From CAIURC01 sp043777315 (GTDB lineage Bacteria; Verrucomicrobiota; Verrucomicrobiia; Chthoniobacterales; Chthoniobacteraceae), in NCBI GenBank assembly GCA_043777315.1, contig JAYVPW010000039.1, forward strand, positions 1 to 64,000: DNA of 64,000 bases. Reading direction: 5' to 3'. The notes below the pieces were generated by a model that saw only the letters and a list, made by a program, of their open reading frames with translations, was not told where the DNA came from and made no database searches. Shown one piece after another: positions 1 to 8,059 of the stretch; position 1 is the first letter of the stretch; each line of letters begins with the position of its first letter. The translations under genes and the position numbers were made by a program.

Positions 1-246
1 GTCGGCATTGAGCCGGGCGAGATTCGTGTGCGTCGCCCCGCTCACCGTGGTGAAGCTGCCCCCGATGATCGTCTTCCCATCCGGCTGCACCGCCGTGGCA
101 TACACGATGCCGAAGCCGCCGCTGACCGCGGTGGAGAAAGTGGCATCGAGCGTCCCCGCCACCTGCGCCCGCGCGGAGGGCGCGGCAGTGAGCAGAGTGG
201 CGGCGGCGAGGCAGGCGAGGAGCGGGCGGAAGAGGCGGGTTTTCAT
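1..246 (-). CDS. Secreted delta-60 repeat protein, N-terminal part (runs off window start)
   Basis: Only the first 82 codons are present; the frame is open to base 1. The product starts with a typical signal peptide (basic MKTR, hydrophobic LLACLAAATLLTAAP core, cleavage near ARA-Q) and enters a repeat unit with VQPDGKTIIGG followed by SFTTVSG, which matches delta-60 repeats of large extracellular beta-rich proteins. Two in-frame upstream ATGs (291, 336) exist; 246 is preferred because it puts the signal peptide at the N-terminus. The function of such proteins is unknown; a surface or secreted role is inferred. Confidence 0.75.
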   Translation of the reverse strand, partial: MKTRLFRPLLACLAAATLLTAAPSARAQVAGTLDATFSTAVSGGFGIVYATAVQPDGKTIIGGSFTTVSGATHTNLARLNAD

Positions 247-422
247 GGTGGAAAGTCGGGTCGGGTTCGGGGCGGAGGCGGTGGAAATCATGGCAGTGCG
301 AAAAGAGCGGGCGGTCTGGAAAGGGCGGGCGTTCATGGCGTGGAAAGGGTCGGTGAGTGAAAGGCGGTTGGGGTCTTGGTGGAAAGCGCCGCCGCCCGGC
401 TCACGCGTCCCAGCCTTCCCCC

Positions 423-560
423 GTCATCCTGAGCGGAGCTTCGGCTTTGCGAAGCGCAGTCGAAGGACCTCTTACTTCTCCCCATCCCCGCGCGCGCCTC
501 GTCGGGAAGGGGCAAAAGTAAGAGGTCTTTCGACTCCGCTATCGCTCCGCTCAAGATGAC
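423..560. repeat. GTCATCCTGAGC palindrome, core type A, copy 1
   Basis: Long imperfect hairpin: left arm GTCATCCTGAGC then CGAAGGACCTCTTACTTCTC, right arm AAGTAAGAGGTCTTTCGACT and a terminal CTCAAGATGAC. The mismatches in the right arm (CAAGATGAC instead of CAGGATGAC) make this the more degenerate of the two tandem copies. Such elements resemble REP/MITE-like sequences; no transposase is nearby. Confidence 0.85.
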
Positions 561-611
561 CGAAAGGAAACGGAGCGCCGCCGCCCGGCTCACGCGTCCC
601 AGCCTTCCCCC

Positions 612-748
612 GTCATCCTGAGCGCAGCTTCGGCTTTGCGAAGCGCAGTCGAAGGACCTCTTACTTCTCCCCATCCCCGACGGCGCGCCCGCCAACGGGA
701 GAAAAGTAAGAGGTCCTTCGACTCCGCTGGCGCTGCGCTCAGGATGAC
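612..748. repeat. GTCATCCTGAGC palindrome, core type A, copy 2
   Basis: Second tandem copy, with near-perfect ends GTCATCCTGAGCGCAGC and GCTGCGCTCAGGATGAC and the same TTACTTCTCC/GGAGAAAAGTAA core as copy 1. The loop differs from copy 1, so the duplication is not very recent or the loop evolves quickly. Confidence 0.88.
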
Positions 749-786
749 TGGGAGGTGACATGCTCGGGATATCTCGCGTTTTTCTG

Positions 787-975
787 CTACACCGGCGCGG
801 TCCAGCTCACCGCGGGTGAGGGGTCGCTTTGGCCGCGGCCATTGCGGCCGGTGAGCCAGAGCTGGTAGAGAGCACTGGGCAGATGCGTGTCGTTGATCTC
901 ATTGACGAGCGAGAAATTGTCCTCCGTCGCGCTGAGGAATTGATTGGTCGCGTATTTCCAGTGGAGCTGAGGCAT
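787..975 (-). CDS. Possible small protein or C-terminal gene fragment, unrecognised
   Basis: A 62-codon frame with a non-repetitive, protein-like composition (MPQLHWKYATNQFLSATEDN, then acidic and aromatic residues). Codons just upstream in the same frame also read plausibly (PYDPHDP) until a TAA at about 12 codons, so it may be the tail of a decayed longer gene. No family was recognised. The 976-1254 interval next to it holds nothing I can identify. Confidence 0.3.
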   Translation of the reverse strand: MPQLHWKYATNQFLSATEDNFSLVNEINDTHLPSALYQLWLTGRNGRGQSDPSPAVSWTAPV

Positions 976-1254
976 GGGATCGTGGGGGTCGTAGGGTTAA
1001 AGGCTCTGCAACAAATCCGGACACCGCCTGGATTGCATGACCTCGCGCTACCCAGTCCGCCAAAGCCATCCGTTGAACCCGGGATGGCAAAGTGATGCCC
1101 TTCAATGCCTGCTCGGATTTCGGAGAGCAAGCATTGAAAAACTGTTTTTCAAAACGAACGAATCCCACAACGTCGCGTTCATCCGCCGTTGGCTCTCCGG
1201 CTGCGGGGAGAGCTGCTGCGCAGCCCGTACCGCGCCCCTGGCAGCGGCCGGAAA

Positions 1255-3054
1255 TCAGCGGCTGACAGGCGCGGGGGACGAGAGCTTTTTCGCGAGTTGC
1301 GCGGGGGTGCGGAGTGGGGCGGAGCAGGTGCCGTTGGCGCAGAGGAAAGCGGCGGGCTCGGGCAAGGTCGGGAACTCGACGTCCGCGCGCGGGAGCTGGC
1401 CATCCGCCGGGTCGAGCCACTCGATGCGCGAGGTCATCGGCGAGCCGCGGAGGGCGGCGGCGAAGAGCGCCTGCGCGGCCGGGTCGGTCTTCGCGCCGAC
1501 GACGGTGAGGTGCGCGGGCTCCGTGGTCAGCTCGCGGTCGGCGAGCAGGATTCCGCTCGTGCCGTAGCCCTGATTCGCGACCACGGCGGGCGCCGCAAGG
1601 TAGCGCATCGCGTGCTCCGCCATGTCGCGGAATGCCGCCGCGCCGGTGTGCTGGTGGAGCAGATTCGCGAGCCGGACGATGGCGATATTTTCGTCCACCT
1701 GCGGCGTCGGAGCGAGCGGCGCGCCGGGCGTGGGAACGGCGCTCGCGAAGCCGATCTTCGCGCGGAAATTCTGGCCGATGAAGGTCGCCGTTTCTTCCGC
1801 GAGCTCGAGCCAGCGGCGCTCGGCGGTCACGGTGTAGAGCGCGAGGAAGGCGCGCCCCATCGCGAGCGAGTCTCCGAGAAAAGGACCGGCGGCGTCTTTC
1901 TCATCGTGCCGGAATCCGCCGCCCGGCAGCGCGCGCGCGGCGACGATCCACTCCGCCGCGCGGCGCGCCTCCGCGAGACACGTCGCGTCCCCGGTGGCGG
2001 CAAAGAGCGTGCAAAGTCCCGTGATCGCGAGGCCATTTTCGCGGGCGTAAATGTGCCGGTCGATGCGCGGAATCCCGATCTTCCGCCGCGCCGCATCGCC
2101 GAGCGCAAAGTATTCGCCGCCGTGCTCGCCCTGGACGACATCGGCATCCTGACTCGTGTAGAATGCGCCCTCGGGCGAGGTGAGAAAATCGCGCAGGTAG
2201 CCGTGGATTTTCTGCGCGGGCTCCAGCCATTTCGGCTCGTGCCAGAGCGTCGCCGCGAGCGCGAAGACGCGCAAATTTTCGACCTGAAAAGGCATGATCT
2301 TTTCAAAGTGCGGGTGATCCCAATCGCCATCGGTCGAGTATTGGAAGACGCCGCCCCAGACCGGATCGAGGAGCTTCAAACCCGACGTGAGGGTCTGCCG
2401 CGCCCTCTTCTCCATGGCCGCATCGCCCGCCGCGCCCTCGGTCAGGCAGAGCTCGATCGCGTTCCAGTTGAGGTAGTGATGCGCGTCGCCCCAGCCGCCC
2501 CTTTTCGCGTCGTAGGCCTCGACGAAAATCCGGCGCATCGCGGTGCGCTGATCGCCAGTCAGCGCGGCGTCGCTCGCCGCCGTGACGACCGGCGCGGCTT
2601 CGACCGACGGCCCCGGCGACGGGTCGTCGATGAACGCCTGCAACATCGACGCCATCGGCTTTGGCGGCAGATAGCCGCGCCGTTTGGCCAGCTCGCTGCC
2701 GTCCCATTTGAAGACGATCGTCGCCGGCCAGCCGTAGTCCTCGTAACGGTTCGCAAGGTCGGGCCGCGCATCCGCATCGACGCGCACGGCGAGGTAGCGC
2801 GCGCCGAGCAGGCGGATCACTTCCGGGTCGCGATACGTGATTTCATCCATGACGTGGCACCAGTGGCACCACCCCGCGCCGAGATCGAGGAGCACGAGTT
2901 TCTGGTCCGCTTTCGCCTGCGCGAAAATCTGGTCCGACCACGGCAGCCACCGGATCTCGGCGGGTTGCTTTTCCACCGCAAAAGCGGACGGGAAGGCGGC
3001 GGCCAAAAGCCCGAGGATCAAGCAGCCACGAGCCTTGCGGGAGGATGAATTCAT
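1255..3054 (-). CDS. DUF255 thioredoxin-like protein (YyaL/SSP411-type)
   Basis: 599-residue protein with an N-terminal signal peptide (LILGLLAAAFPSAFA). The first domain is thioredoxin-like with GWCHWCHVMDE near residue 60, the signature of the DUF255/DsbH-like family; the rest is an alpha/alpha barrel-like region related to N-acylglucosamine epimerase folds (NGLAITGL, DSLAMGRAFLALY). Family members are thought to be redox-related but have no firmly established reaction. The start was set at ATG 3054 because the longer frame to 3144 adds 30 residues of tRNA-region translation before the signal peptide. The gene follows the tRNA-Ser on the same strand. Confidence 0.85.
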   Translation of the reverse strand: MNSSSRKARGCLILGLLAAAFPSAFAVEKQPAEIRWLPWSDQIFAQAKADQKLVLLDLGAGWCHWCHVMDEITYRDPEVIRLLGARYLAVRVDADARPDLANRYEDYGWPATIVFKWDGSELAKRRGYLPPKPMASMLQAFIDDPSPGPSVEAAPVVTAASDAALTGDQRTAMRRIFVEAYDAKRGGWGDAHHYLNWNAIELCLTEGAAGDAAMEKRARQTLTSGLKLLDPVWGGVFQYSTDGDWDHPHFEKIMPFQVENLRVFALAATLWHEPKWLEPAQKIHGYLRDFLTSPEGAFYTSQDADVVQGEHGGEYFALGDAARRKIGIPRIDRHIYARENGLAITGLCTLFAATGDATCLAEARRAAEWIVAARALPGGGFRHDEKDAAGPFLGDSLAMGRAFLALYTVTAERRWLELAEETATFIGQNFRAKIGFASAVPTPGAPLAPTPQVDENIAIVRLANLLHQHTGAAAFRDMAEHAMRYLAAPAVVANQGYGTSGILLADRELTTEPAHLTVVGAKTDPAAQALFAAALRGSPMTSRIEWLDPADGQLPRADVEFPTLPEPAAFLCANGTCSAPLRTPAQLAKKLSSPAPVSR

Positions 3055-3139
3055 ACGTCTGAGGCGCAAATGCGTGGACCCAGGAATCGTGCAGCCACGG
3101 CATCCTGACTGCACCGGAACATTTGGATCCACAAAACGA

Positions 3140-3161
3140 GCCACTCCCGGCGGGAAGTGGC
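3140..3161 (-). terminator. Hairpin terminator overlapping the tRNA 3' end
   Basis: On the minus strand GCCACTTCCCGCCGGGAGTGGC folds into a GC-rich stem followed by TCGTTTTG. The 5' arm includes the encoded CCA of the tRNA, so termination and 3' maturation signals overlap. The U-tract is short, so this is a moderate call. Confidence 0.55.
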
Positions 3162-3249
3162 GGAAGGGGGGGGATTCGAACCCCCGGAACGTTTAACCGT
3201 TCGTTCGATTTCGAGTCGAGTGCCTTAAACCGGACTCAGCCACCCTTCC
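3158..3249 (-). tRNA. tRNA-Ser (anticodon CGA), CCA encoded
   Basis: Reading the minus strand, GGAAGGG at the 5' end pairs with CCCTTCC at the 3' end, followed by G and a genome-encoded CCA. There is a D-arm (GGCTGAGTCC), an anticodon loop CTCGAAA giving CGA (reads UCG), a long variable arm and a T-arm GGGGGTTCGAATCCCCC. The long variable arm fits a class II serine tRNA. Confidence 0.95.
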
Positions 3250-3357
3250 GTGTTGCAGGCGCAGAAATCAGCGAGATCGAGCGGCCCGTCAAGTTCGGTT
3301 TTTTCGCGTTGCGTCGCCGCGGCGGGCGCGAACGCATGAATCGTCTCTTCGCGCTGC

Positions 3358-3650
3358 TCGGAATTTCGCACGACGGAAAAGCCGCGTTCGCTGATGCGCG
3401 ACTCCATCGGACTGCACGCCACCGATGCGCAGCGCATCTGGGCCGCGTGGAAGGTGAAAGGCTCCGCGGAACTCGTCCCCCTGCCCCCGCTCGGCGGCGC
3501 GAAGATCGTGAAAGCCGAGCATCTCGCGATGAGCGAAGCGGCCCCTGATTCTCCCAAATTCACCTCGCAGCCCGACGGCCCCGATCGCTTTCGACCTCGA
3601 CGAAAGCCCCACCTTCCTCTGGCTCGAAATGTGACCTCCGTCGGCACGGT
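3358..3650 (+). pseudogene. Decayed 3' fragment of a protein gene
   Basis: Codons from about 3394 read DAQRIWAAWKVKGSAELVPL and PLGGAKIVKAEHLAMSEAAP, protein-like and non-repetitive. Near 3575-3590 the sensible frame moves by one base, after which FDLDESPTFLWLEM precedes a TGA at 3648-3650. The pattern, a sugar-enzyme-like C-terminal ending split over two frames with no upstream gene, suggests the remnant of a secreted enzyme. No family is assigned. The rest of 3250-3715 shows nothing else. Confidence 0.35.
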
Positions 3651-3715
3651 AGCCGTGGTTGGTGCTGGGTTGAAAAACTTGTGTCGTCCGGCAGACCGAT
3701 CTACCTATTTTCGCC

Positions 3716-3973
3716 ATGTCTTCTACCTATTCCGTGACGGATGCGCAGACCAATCTCCCACGGCTGCTCAAGGATGCGGTCGAGGAGGGTTCGATCGCGA
3801 TCACCCGGCGGGACGAGACGGTTGCCTACCTCGTCTCGCGCGAGCGGATGGAGGCGATCATGGAGACGCTGGACGTGATGGGTAATCCGAAGGCCATGCG
3901 CGCGATGCGCGATTACGAAGCCGGCAAAACCACGTTTCATCCGGTTTCGGTGCTCGATGACGACGAGCGTTGA
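3716..3973 (+). CDS. Type II antitoxin, Phd/YefM family
   Basis: 85 residues starting MSSTYSVTDAQTNLPRLLKD, the classic Phd/YefM N-terminus that forms the DNA-binding dimer, followed by ITRRDETVAYLVSRERMEA. The C-terminal tail (TTFHPVSVLDDDER) would wrap the toxin. Its 3' end overlaps the toxin gene by 17 bases, so the two are translationally coupled. Such antitoxins neutralise the toxin and repress the shared promoter. Confidence 0.9.
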   Translation: MSSTYSVTDAQTNLPRLLKDAVEEGSIAITRRDETVAYLVSRERMEAIMETLDVMGNPKAMRAMRDYEAGKTTFHPVSVLDDDER

Positions 3974-4259
3974 GGTCTCCGAGCAGGTGCGACGTTTCGT
4001 GGCGCAGCAAGCGCCTGAACCACGCCGGATATTGCGCGAAGCGCTGCGTCAACTCGGACGGGAAGAAGGCGACGTCAAAGCTCTGGAGGGGCCGCTCCAG
4101 GATTATTTCCGGCTGCGGGTGCGCGGCTATCGGATCATTTTCGCCTACGACACCGCACGACGGCGGCGCGTCATTCGCTGCATTCTGGCGGAACGCCGCA
4201 GCACGGTTTACCGGGTGTTCGAGGAAGTTCTCCGGAAACAACTCCTCGGCGAAGCCTGA
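3957..4259 (+). CDS. Type II toxin, RelE/ParE superfamily
   Basis: 100 residues beginning within the antitoxin gene (ATGACGACGAG shared in two frames). The central region LQDYFRLRVRGYRIIFAYDT followed by the basic RRRRVIRC is the RelE/ParE core beta-sheet with its basic face. RelE relatives cleave mRNA on the ribosome, ParE relatives poison gyrase; the sequence alone does not decide which. The C-terminal VYRVFEEVL helix is typical. Confidence 0.88.
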   Translation: MTTSVEVSEQVRRFVAQQAPEPRRILREALRQLGREEGDVKALEGPLQDYFRLRVRGYRIIFAYDTARRRRVIRCILAERRSTVYRVFEEVLRKQLLGEA

Positions 4260-4276
4260 CCACCAAAGCCTGACTA

Positions 4277-6058
4277 CTACTCCATGTCGGTCACCGCGCC
4301 CTCGCTGGCGGTGCGGACGTGGCGGGCGTATTTGGCGAGGACGCCGCGGGTGTAGTTGGGCGCGGGGGCTTTCCACTTGGTCAGGCGCTTGTCGATTTCG
4401 GCCTGCGGGAGATCGAGATCGATGACACTTTTTTTCGCGTCGATGGTGATGGTGTCGCCGTTTCTCACGATCGCGAGCGGTCCGCCGAGCGCGGCTTCGG
4501 GCGTGATGTGGCCGACAACGAAGCCGTGCGAGCCGCCGCTGAAACGGCCGTCGGTAATGAGGGCGACTTCTTTGCCGAGGCCTTTGCCCATCACGGCGCT
4601 GGTCGGCGAAAGCATCTCGCGCATGCCGGGGCCGCCGACGGGACCTTCGTGGCGGATGACGATGACGTGCCCTTTTTTGACGCGGCCATCGAGGATCGCG
4701 GCAAGCGCTTCCTGCTCGTTCTCGAAGACGATCGCTTTGCCGGAAAAGGTGAGGCCTTCTTTTCCGCTGATCTTCGCGACCGCGCCGCCGGGGGCGAGGT
4801 TGCCGTGGAGGATGACGAGGTGGCTGTCGGCTTTGATCGGATTGTCGAAGCCGCGGATGATCTCCTGGCCTTTCGGATACGATTTCACGCGCTTGAGATT
4901 CTCGGCGACGGTCTTGCCGGTGACGGTCATGCAGTCGCCGTGGAGCAGGCCCTTTTCGAGGAGCATTTTCATCAGCGGGATGATGCCGCCGATGGCGACG
5001 AGCTCACTCATCAGGAAACGACCACTCGGCTTGAGATCGGCCAGCACAGGGGTTTTCCGGCCGATGCGGGTGAAGTCGGCGAGGGCCAGTGGGACGCCCG
5101 CGCTGTGCGCCATTGCGAGGAGGTGGAGCACGGCATTCGTCGAGCCGCCGAGGGCGATGACGACGGTGATCGCGTTCTCGAAGGCCTTCTTCGTCATGAT
5201 GTCGAGCGGACGAATCCCGTGCTTGATCAGTTCGAGCACCGCGCTGCCGGCGGCGCGCGCGTCGGCGGCTTTCGCGGGCGAGATGGCGTTCTGCGCGGAG
5301 CTGTTCGGCAGGCTCATTCCGAGCGCTTCGATCGCGCTGGCCATCGTGTTCGCGGTGTACATTCCGCCGCACGAGCCCGCGCCGGGGATCGCCTGCTCCT
5401 CGATCGTCTGCAATTCACGCTCGTCGATTTCTTGGTTCGCAAACTGCCCGACCGCCTCGAAGCAGCTCACGACGTCGAGCTTTTTGTCCACGAATGCCTC
5501 GCGCCGTTCCTTCCGCAGCCGCTTCTCCGCGAGCACGCCGGTGATGCAGCCCGGCATGATCGTGCCGCCGTACACGAAGACGCTGGGCCGGTTCAGCCGC
5601 GCCATCGCGATCAGGCAGCCGGGCATATTTTTGTCGCAACCACCGATCGCCACGAGCCCGTCGAAGCCTTCGCAGCCCATCACCGTCTCGATCGAATCGG
5701 CGATGACCTCGCGCGAAACGAGCGAATATTTCATCCCCTCGGTCCCCATCGAGATGCCGTCGGAAATGGTGATCGTGCCGAAGATGAGCGCCTTGCCGCC
5801 CATGCCGTTGACGCCGGCTTCCGCCTGCCGCGCGAGGCCGTCGATGTGCATGTTGCACGGCGTGACCATGCTCCAGGTCGAGGCGATGCCGACCTGCGAC
5901 TTCTTGAAATCATCGCGCGTGAACCCGACCGCGTGCAGCATCGCCCGGCTGGCGGCGCGCTCGTAGCCGTCGATCACTGCGGCGGAATGGGCGCGGTGGA
6001 GGGATGTGCCGGTGGTCTTGGCGGCGTTCTTGCGGGGCTTGGGGGCGAAGTTGCTCAT
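4277..6058 (-). CDS. ilvD: Dihydroxy-acid dehydratase
   Basis: 593 residues; catalyses dehydration of 2,3-dihydroxy-acids to 2-oxo acids, the third common step of isoleucine and valine synthesis. Hallmarks are visible: CDKNMPGCLIAMARLNRPS with iron-sulphur cysteines, the GSCGGMYTANTMAS segment, GGSTNAVLHLLAMA, and the C-terminal TDGRFSGGSHGFVVGHITPEA. The start is ATG 6058 (MSNFAPKPRKNAAK); the open frame further upstream crosses the 7-bp repeat array and is not coding. The gene stands alone; other ilv genes are not in this window. Confidence 0.96.
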   Translation of the reverse strand: MSNFAPKPRKNAAKTTGTSLHRAHSAAVIDGYERAASRAMLHAVGFTRDDFKKSQVGIASTWSMVTPCNMHIDGLARQAEAGVNGMGGKALIFGTITISDGISMGTEGMKYSLVSREVIADSIETVMGCEGFDGLVAIGGCDKNMPGCLIAMARLNRPSVFVYGGTIMPGCITGVLAEKRLRKERREAFVDKKLDVVSCFEAVGQFANQEIDERELQTIEEQAIPGAGSCGGMYTANTMASAIEALGMSLPNSSAQNAISPAKAADARAAGSAVLELIKHGIRPLDIMTKKAFENAITVVIALGGSTNAVLHLLAMAHSAGVPLALADFTRIGRKTPVLADLKPSGRFLMSELVAIGGIIPLMKMLLEKGLLHGDCMTVTGKTVAENLKRVKSYPKGQEIIRGFDNPIKADSHLVILHGNLAPGGAVAKISGKEGLTFSGKAIVFENEQEALAAILDGRVKKGHVIVIRHEGPVGGPGMREMLSPTSAVMGKGLGKEVALITDGRFSGGSHGFVVGHITPEAALGGPLAIVRNGDTITIDAKKSVIDLDLPQAEIDKRLTKWKAPAPNYTRGVLAKYARHVRTASEGAVTDME

Positions 6059-6130
6059 TGGAAAAATGACGGCGACCGTAGCGAGTCGCGATTGCGGTGG
6101 CAAGGCGCGCGGTGAGGAGGGGGACGGGAG

Positions 6131-6165
6131 AACGTCGAACGTCGAACGCTGAACGTCGAACGTCG
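6131..6165. repeat. 7-bp tandem array, (AACGTCG)5
   Basis: Five consecutive heptamers AACGTCG, the third degenerate (AACGCTG), upstream of ilvD. This is one arm of an inverted pair with the array at 6297-6324. Confidence 0.9.
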
Positions 6166-6296
6166 AAGTAGGAGAGGGACGCGCGAGTGATTTCGTTTTC
6201 GTCCTCGAAAATCGACGGGGCCAGGCATCGACGGCGCGATGCCCTCCAAACCTACAACTGGAACGCGGATGATTTCTGGCACGACGCTGCCCCACC

Positions 6297-6324
6297 TTCG
6301 ACCTTCGACGTTCGACGTTCGACG
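6297..6324. repeat. 7-bp tandem array, (TTCGACG)4
   Basis: Four heptamers TTCGACG (first TTCGACC) in inverted orientation to the array at 6131-6165, about 130 bases away. The spacer holds no gene. The same architecture is seen at 47168-47326. Confidence 0.9.
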
Positions 6325-6346
6325 TTTCCCCCCTTGCCCCGCCGCG

Positions 6347-8059
6347 TCAGTGGTCTTCCGCCGTCACCCGCAGGATTTCCTCCAGCGTCGTGATCCCCTC
6401 GCGCGCCTTGTCGATCCCGACCATGCGCAGCGATTTCATCCCCTCGGCGATCGCCTGATTTTTGATCACCGCGGCGCTCGCGCGCTTCACGATGAGGCGG
6501 CGGATCGATTCGGAAATCGGCAGCACTTCGATGATCGCCGCGCGGCCGAGGTAGCCGCGGCGTTTGCAGCGATCGCAGCCGGCGCCGTGGTAAAAGGTCG
6601 CGCTTTCATTCGGGTCCATGTCGAGCTTCGCAAGCAGCTCGGGCTCGGGGACGAATTCGTCGCGGCAATTCGGGCAGATGCGGCGGACGAGACGTTGCGC
6701 GCAGGTGAGCAGGATCGAGGACGAGATGAGGAACGGCTCGATGCCCATGTCGTCGAGTCGCGTGATCGCGCCGGCGGCGTCGTTCGTGTGAAGCGTGGAA
6801 AGGACCTGGTGGCCGGTGAGCGCGGCTTTTACGGCAATGTCGGCCGTCTCGTTGTCGCGAATTTCGCCGATCATCACGATGTCCGGATCCTGCCGCAAAA
6901 TGGAGCGGAGCGCGTCGGCGAACCCGAGGCCGATGTCGGATTTCACGGCGACCTGATTGATGCCCTGGAGCTGGTATTCGATCGGGTCTTCGACGGTGAC
7001 GATGTTGTATTCCGGCGCGTTCAGCTCGCTCAGGACGGAGTAAAGCGTCGTCGTTTTTCCCGAGCCGGTCGGGCCGGTGACGAGGATCATGCCGTGCGGC
7101 GCATCGACGGCTTTTTTGAAGACCGCGAGCGTCGCGTCGTCCATCCCGAGCTGATCGATCGAGCCGCTGAGCGCGCCTTTATCGAGCAGACGGATGACGA
7201 TTTTCTCGCCGTGGATCGTCGGCAAAATCGAGATACGCAGATCGACTTCCTTGCCCGAGACGCGGATGCGGAAACGTCCGTCCTGCGGCAAGCGGCGCTC
7301 GGCGATGTCGAGCCCGGCGAGGATCTTGATGCGCGAGGCGATCGGCATCTGGAGCGCTTTCGGCGGCGAGCTCGCTTCGATCAAATTGCCGTCCACGCGG
7401 TAGCGCAGCTTCAGCATTTTCTCGAAGGGCTCGATGTGAATGTCGGACGCTTTTTCCTTCAACGCCTGCACCAAAATGAGGTTGACGATTTTGACGACCG
7501 GCGCGTCTTCGCTCTCCACTGCGAGGCGGTCGAGGTCGATCTCTTCGCGGTTCACTTTCACCTCCTCGACGGCGTCGGCCTGCTGCGCGGCGTCCTTCAA
7601 AACCTGGTCCATCTGCGAGCTCGTCGAGCCGACGCCGCTGAGCGCTTCCATCACGCTCCGCTCGGTCGTGATCATCGGGACGATCTCGAGCTTGGTACGC
7701 TGGCGGAGGTCGTCGAGGGCGAGGACGTTGAGCGGGTCTGCCATCGCGACGAACAATTTGTTCCCGAGCCGACAGACCGGTGAGAGCTTGTAGGCGCGCG
7801 CCATTTCCTTCGGCACGAGGTCGAGGATTTCCTCGGGGACGCGGACTTTGGAAAGATTGATCGGCGGCGTGTCGAGGCAGCGGCCCATCGAAATCACCAT
7901 GTCCTGCTCGGTGACGTATTGTTTGTCGGTCAGCAATTTGAGCAGCCGTCCGCCCTGCTTTTTCTGAATCTCGACGGCCTCGGCGAGCTGCGCCGGCAGC
8001 AGCAGGCCGTCCTCGATCAGCACGTCGGCGATGCGTTCGCCAAAAGATTTGATGCTCAT
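6347..8059 (-). CDS. GspE/PilB-family secretion/pilus assembly ATPase
   Basis: 570 residues with an N-terminal MshEN-type domain (SFGERIADVLIEDGLLLPAQ), then the hexameric ATPase: Walker A GPTGSGKT at 329-336, Asp box DPIEYQ, Walker B-like IVMIGEIRD around 394-402, His box HTNDAAGAITRL, and two CxxC pairs (CPNC near 462, CDRC near 495) for zinc. Powers type IV pilus extension or type II secretion pseudopilus assembly at the inner membrane. The start ATG 8059 overlaps the upstream gene stop by ATGA. A secretin fragment at the window end may belong to the same machine. Confidence 0.93.
   Translation of the reverse strand: MSIKSFGERIADVLIEDGLLLPAQLAEAVEIQKKQGGRLLKLLTDKQYVTEQDMVISMGRCLDTPPINLSKVRVPEEILDLVPKEMARAYKLSPVCRLGNKLFVAMADPLNVLALDDLRQRTKLEIVPMITTERSVMEALSGVGSTSSQMDQVLKDAAQQADAVEEVKVNREEIDLDRLAVESEDAPVVKIVNLILVQALKEKASDIHIEPFEKMLKLRYRVDGNLIEASSPPKALQMPIASRIKILAGLDIAERRLPQDGRFRIRVSGKEVDLRISILPTIHGEKIVIRLLDKGALSGSIDQLGMDDATLAVFKKAVDAPHGMILVTGPTGSGKTTTLYSVLSELNAPEYNIVTVEDPIEYQLQGINQVAVKSDIGLGFADALRSILRQDPDIVMIGEIRDNETADIAVKAALTGHQVLSTLHTNDAAGAITRLDDMGIEPFLISSSILLTCAQRLVRRICPNCRDEFVPEPELLAKLDMDPNESATFYHGAGCDRCKRRGYLGRAAIIEVLPISESIRRLIVKRASAAVIKNQAIAEGMKSLRMVGIDKAREGITTLEEILRVTAEDH

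Larger units (their letters stand above)
386..748. repeat. Tandem duplication (189-bp period) of a palindromic intergenic element
   Basis: The stretch beginning GCGCCGCCGCCCGGCTCACG at 386 recurs at 575, and the palindromic elements that follow (423-560 and 612-748) are also offset by 189 bases. Each palindrome begins GTCATCCTGAGC and ends with the complementary GCTCA(G/A)GATGAC; an inner CCTCTTACTT pairs with AAGTAAGAGG. Short ORFs across it read through as HPERS-type peptides and are not genes. With the flanking bases this fills nearly all of the 247-786 gap; nothing else was seen there. Confidence 0.9.

Noticed and set aside
333..761. HPERS-rich small proteins over the palindromic elements
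   Set aside because: The frames simply translate the repeat and recur wherever it occurs; no start or ribosome site.
976..1150. tRNA-like segment near GTTGAACCCGGGATGG
   Set aside because: No acceptor stem or anticodon arm could be paired.
1189..3048. 619-codon plus-strand frame antisense to the DUF255 gene
   Set aside because: Arginine-rich, low-complexity translation typical of antisense frames in GC-rich DNA; the minus strand has a clear family match.
4319..6115. 598-codon plus-strand frame antisense to ilvD
   Set aside because: Asp/Gly/Arg-biased shadow frame with no domain; ilvD on the other strand is unambiguous.
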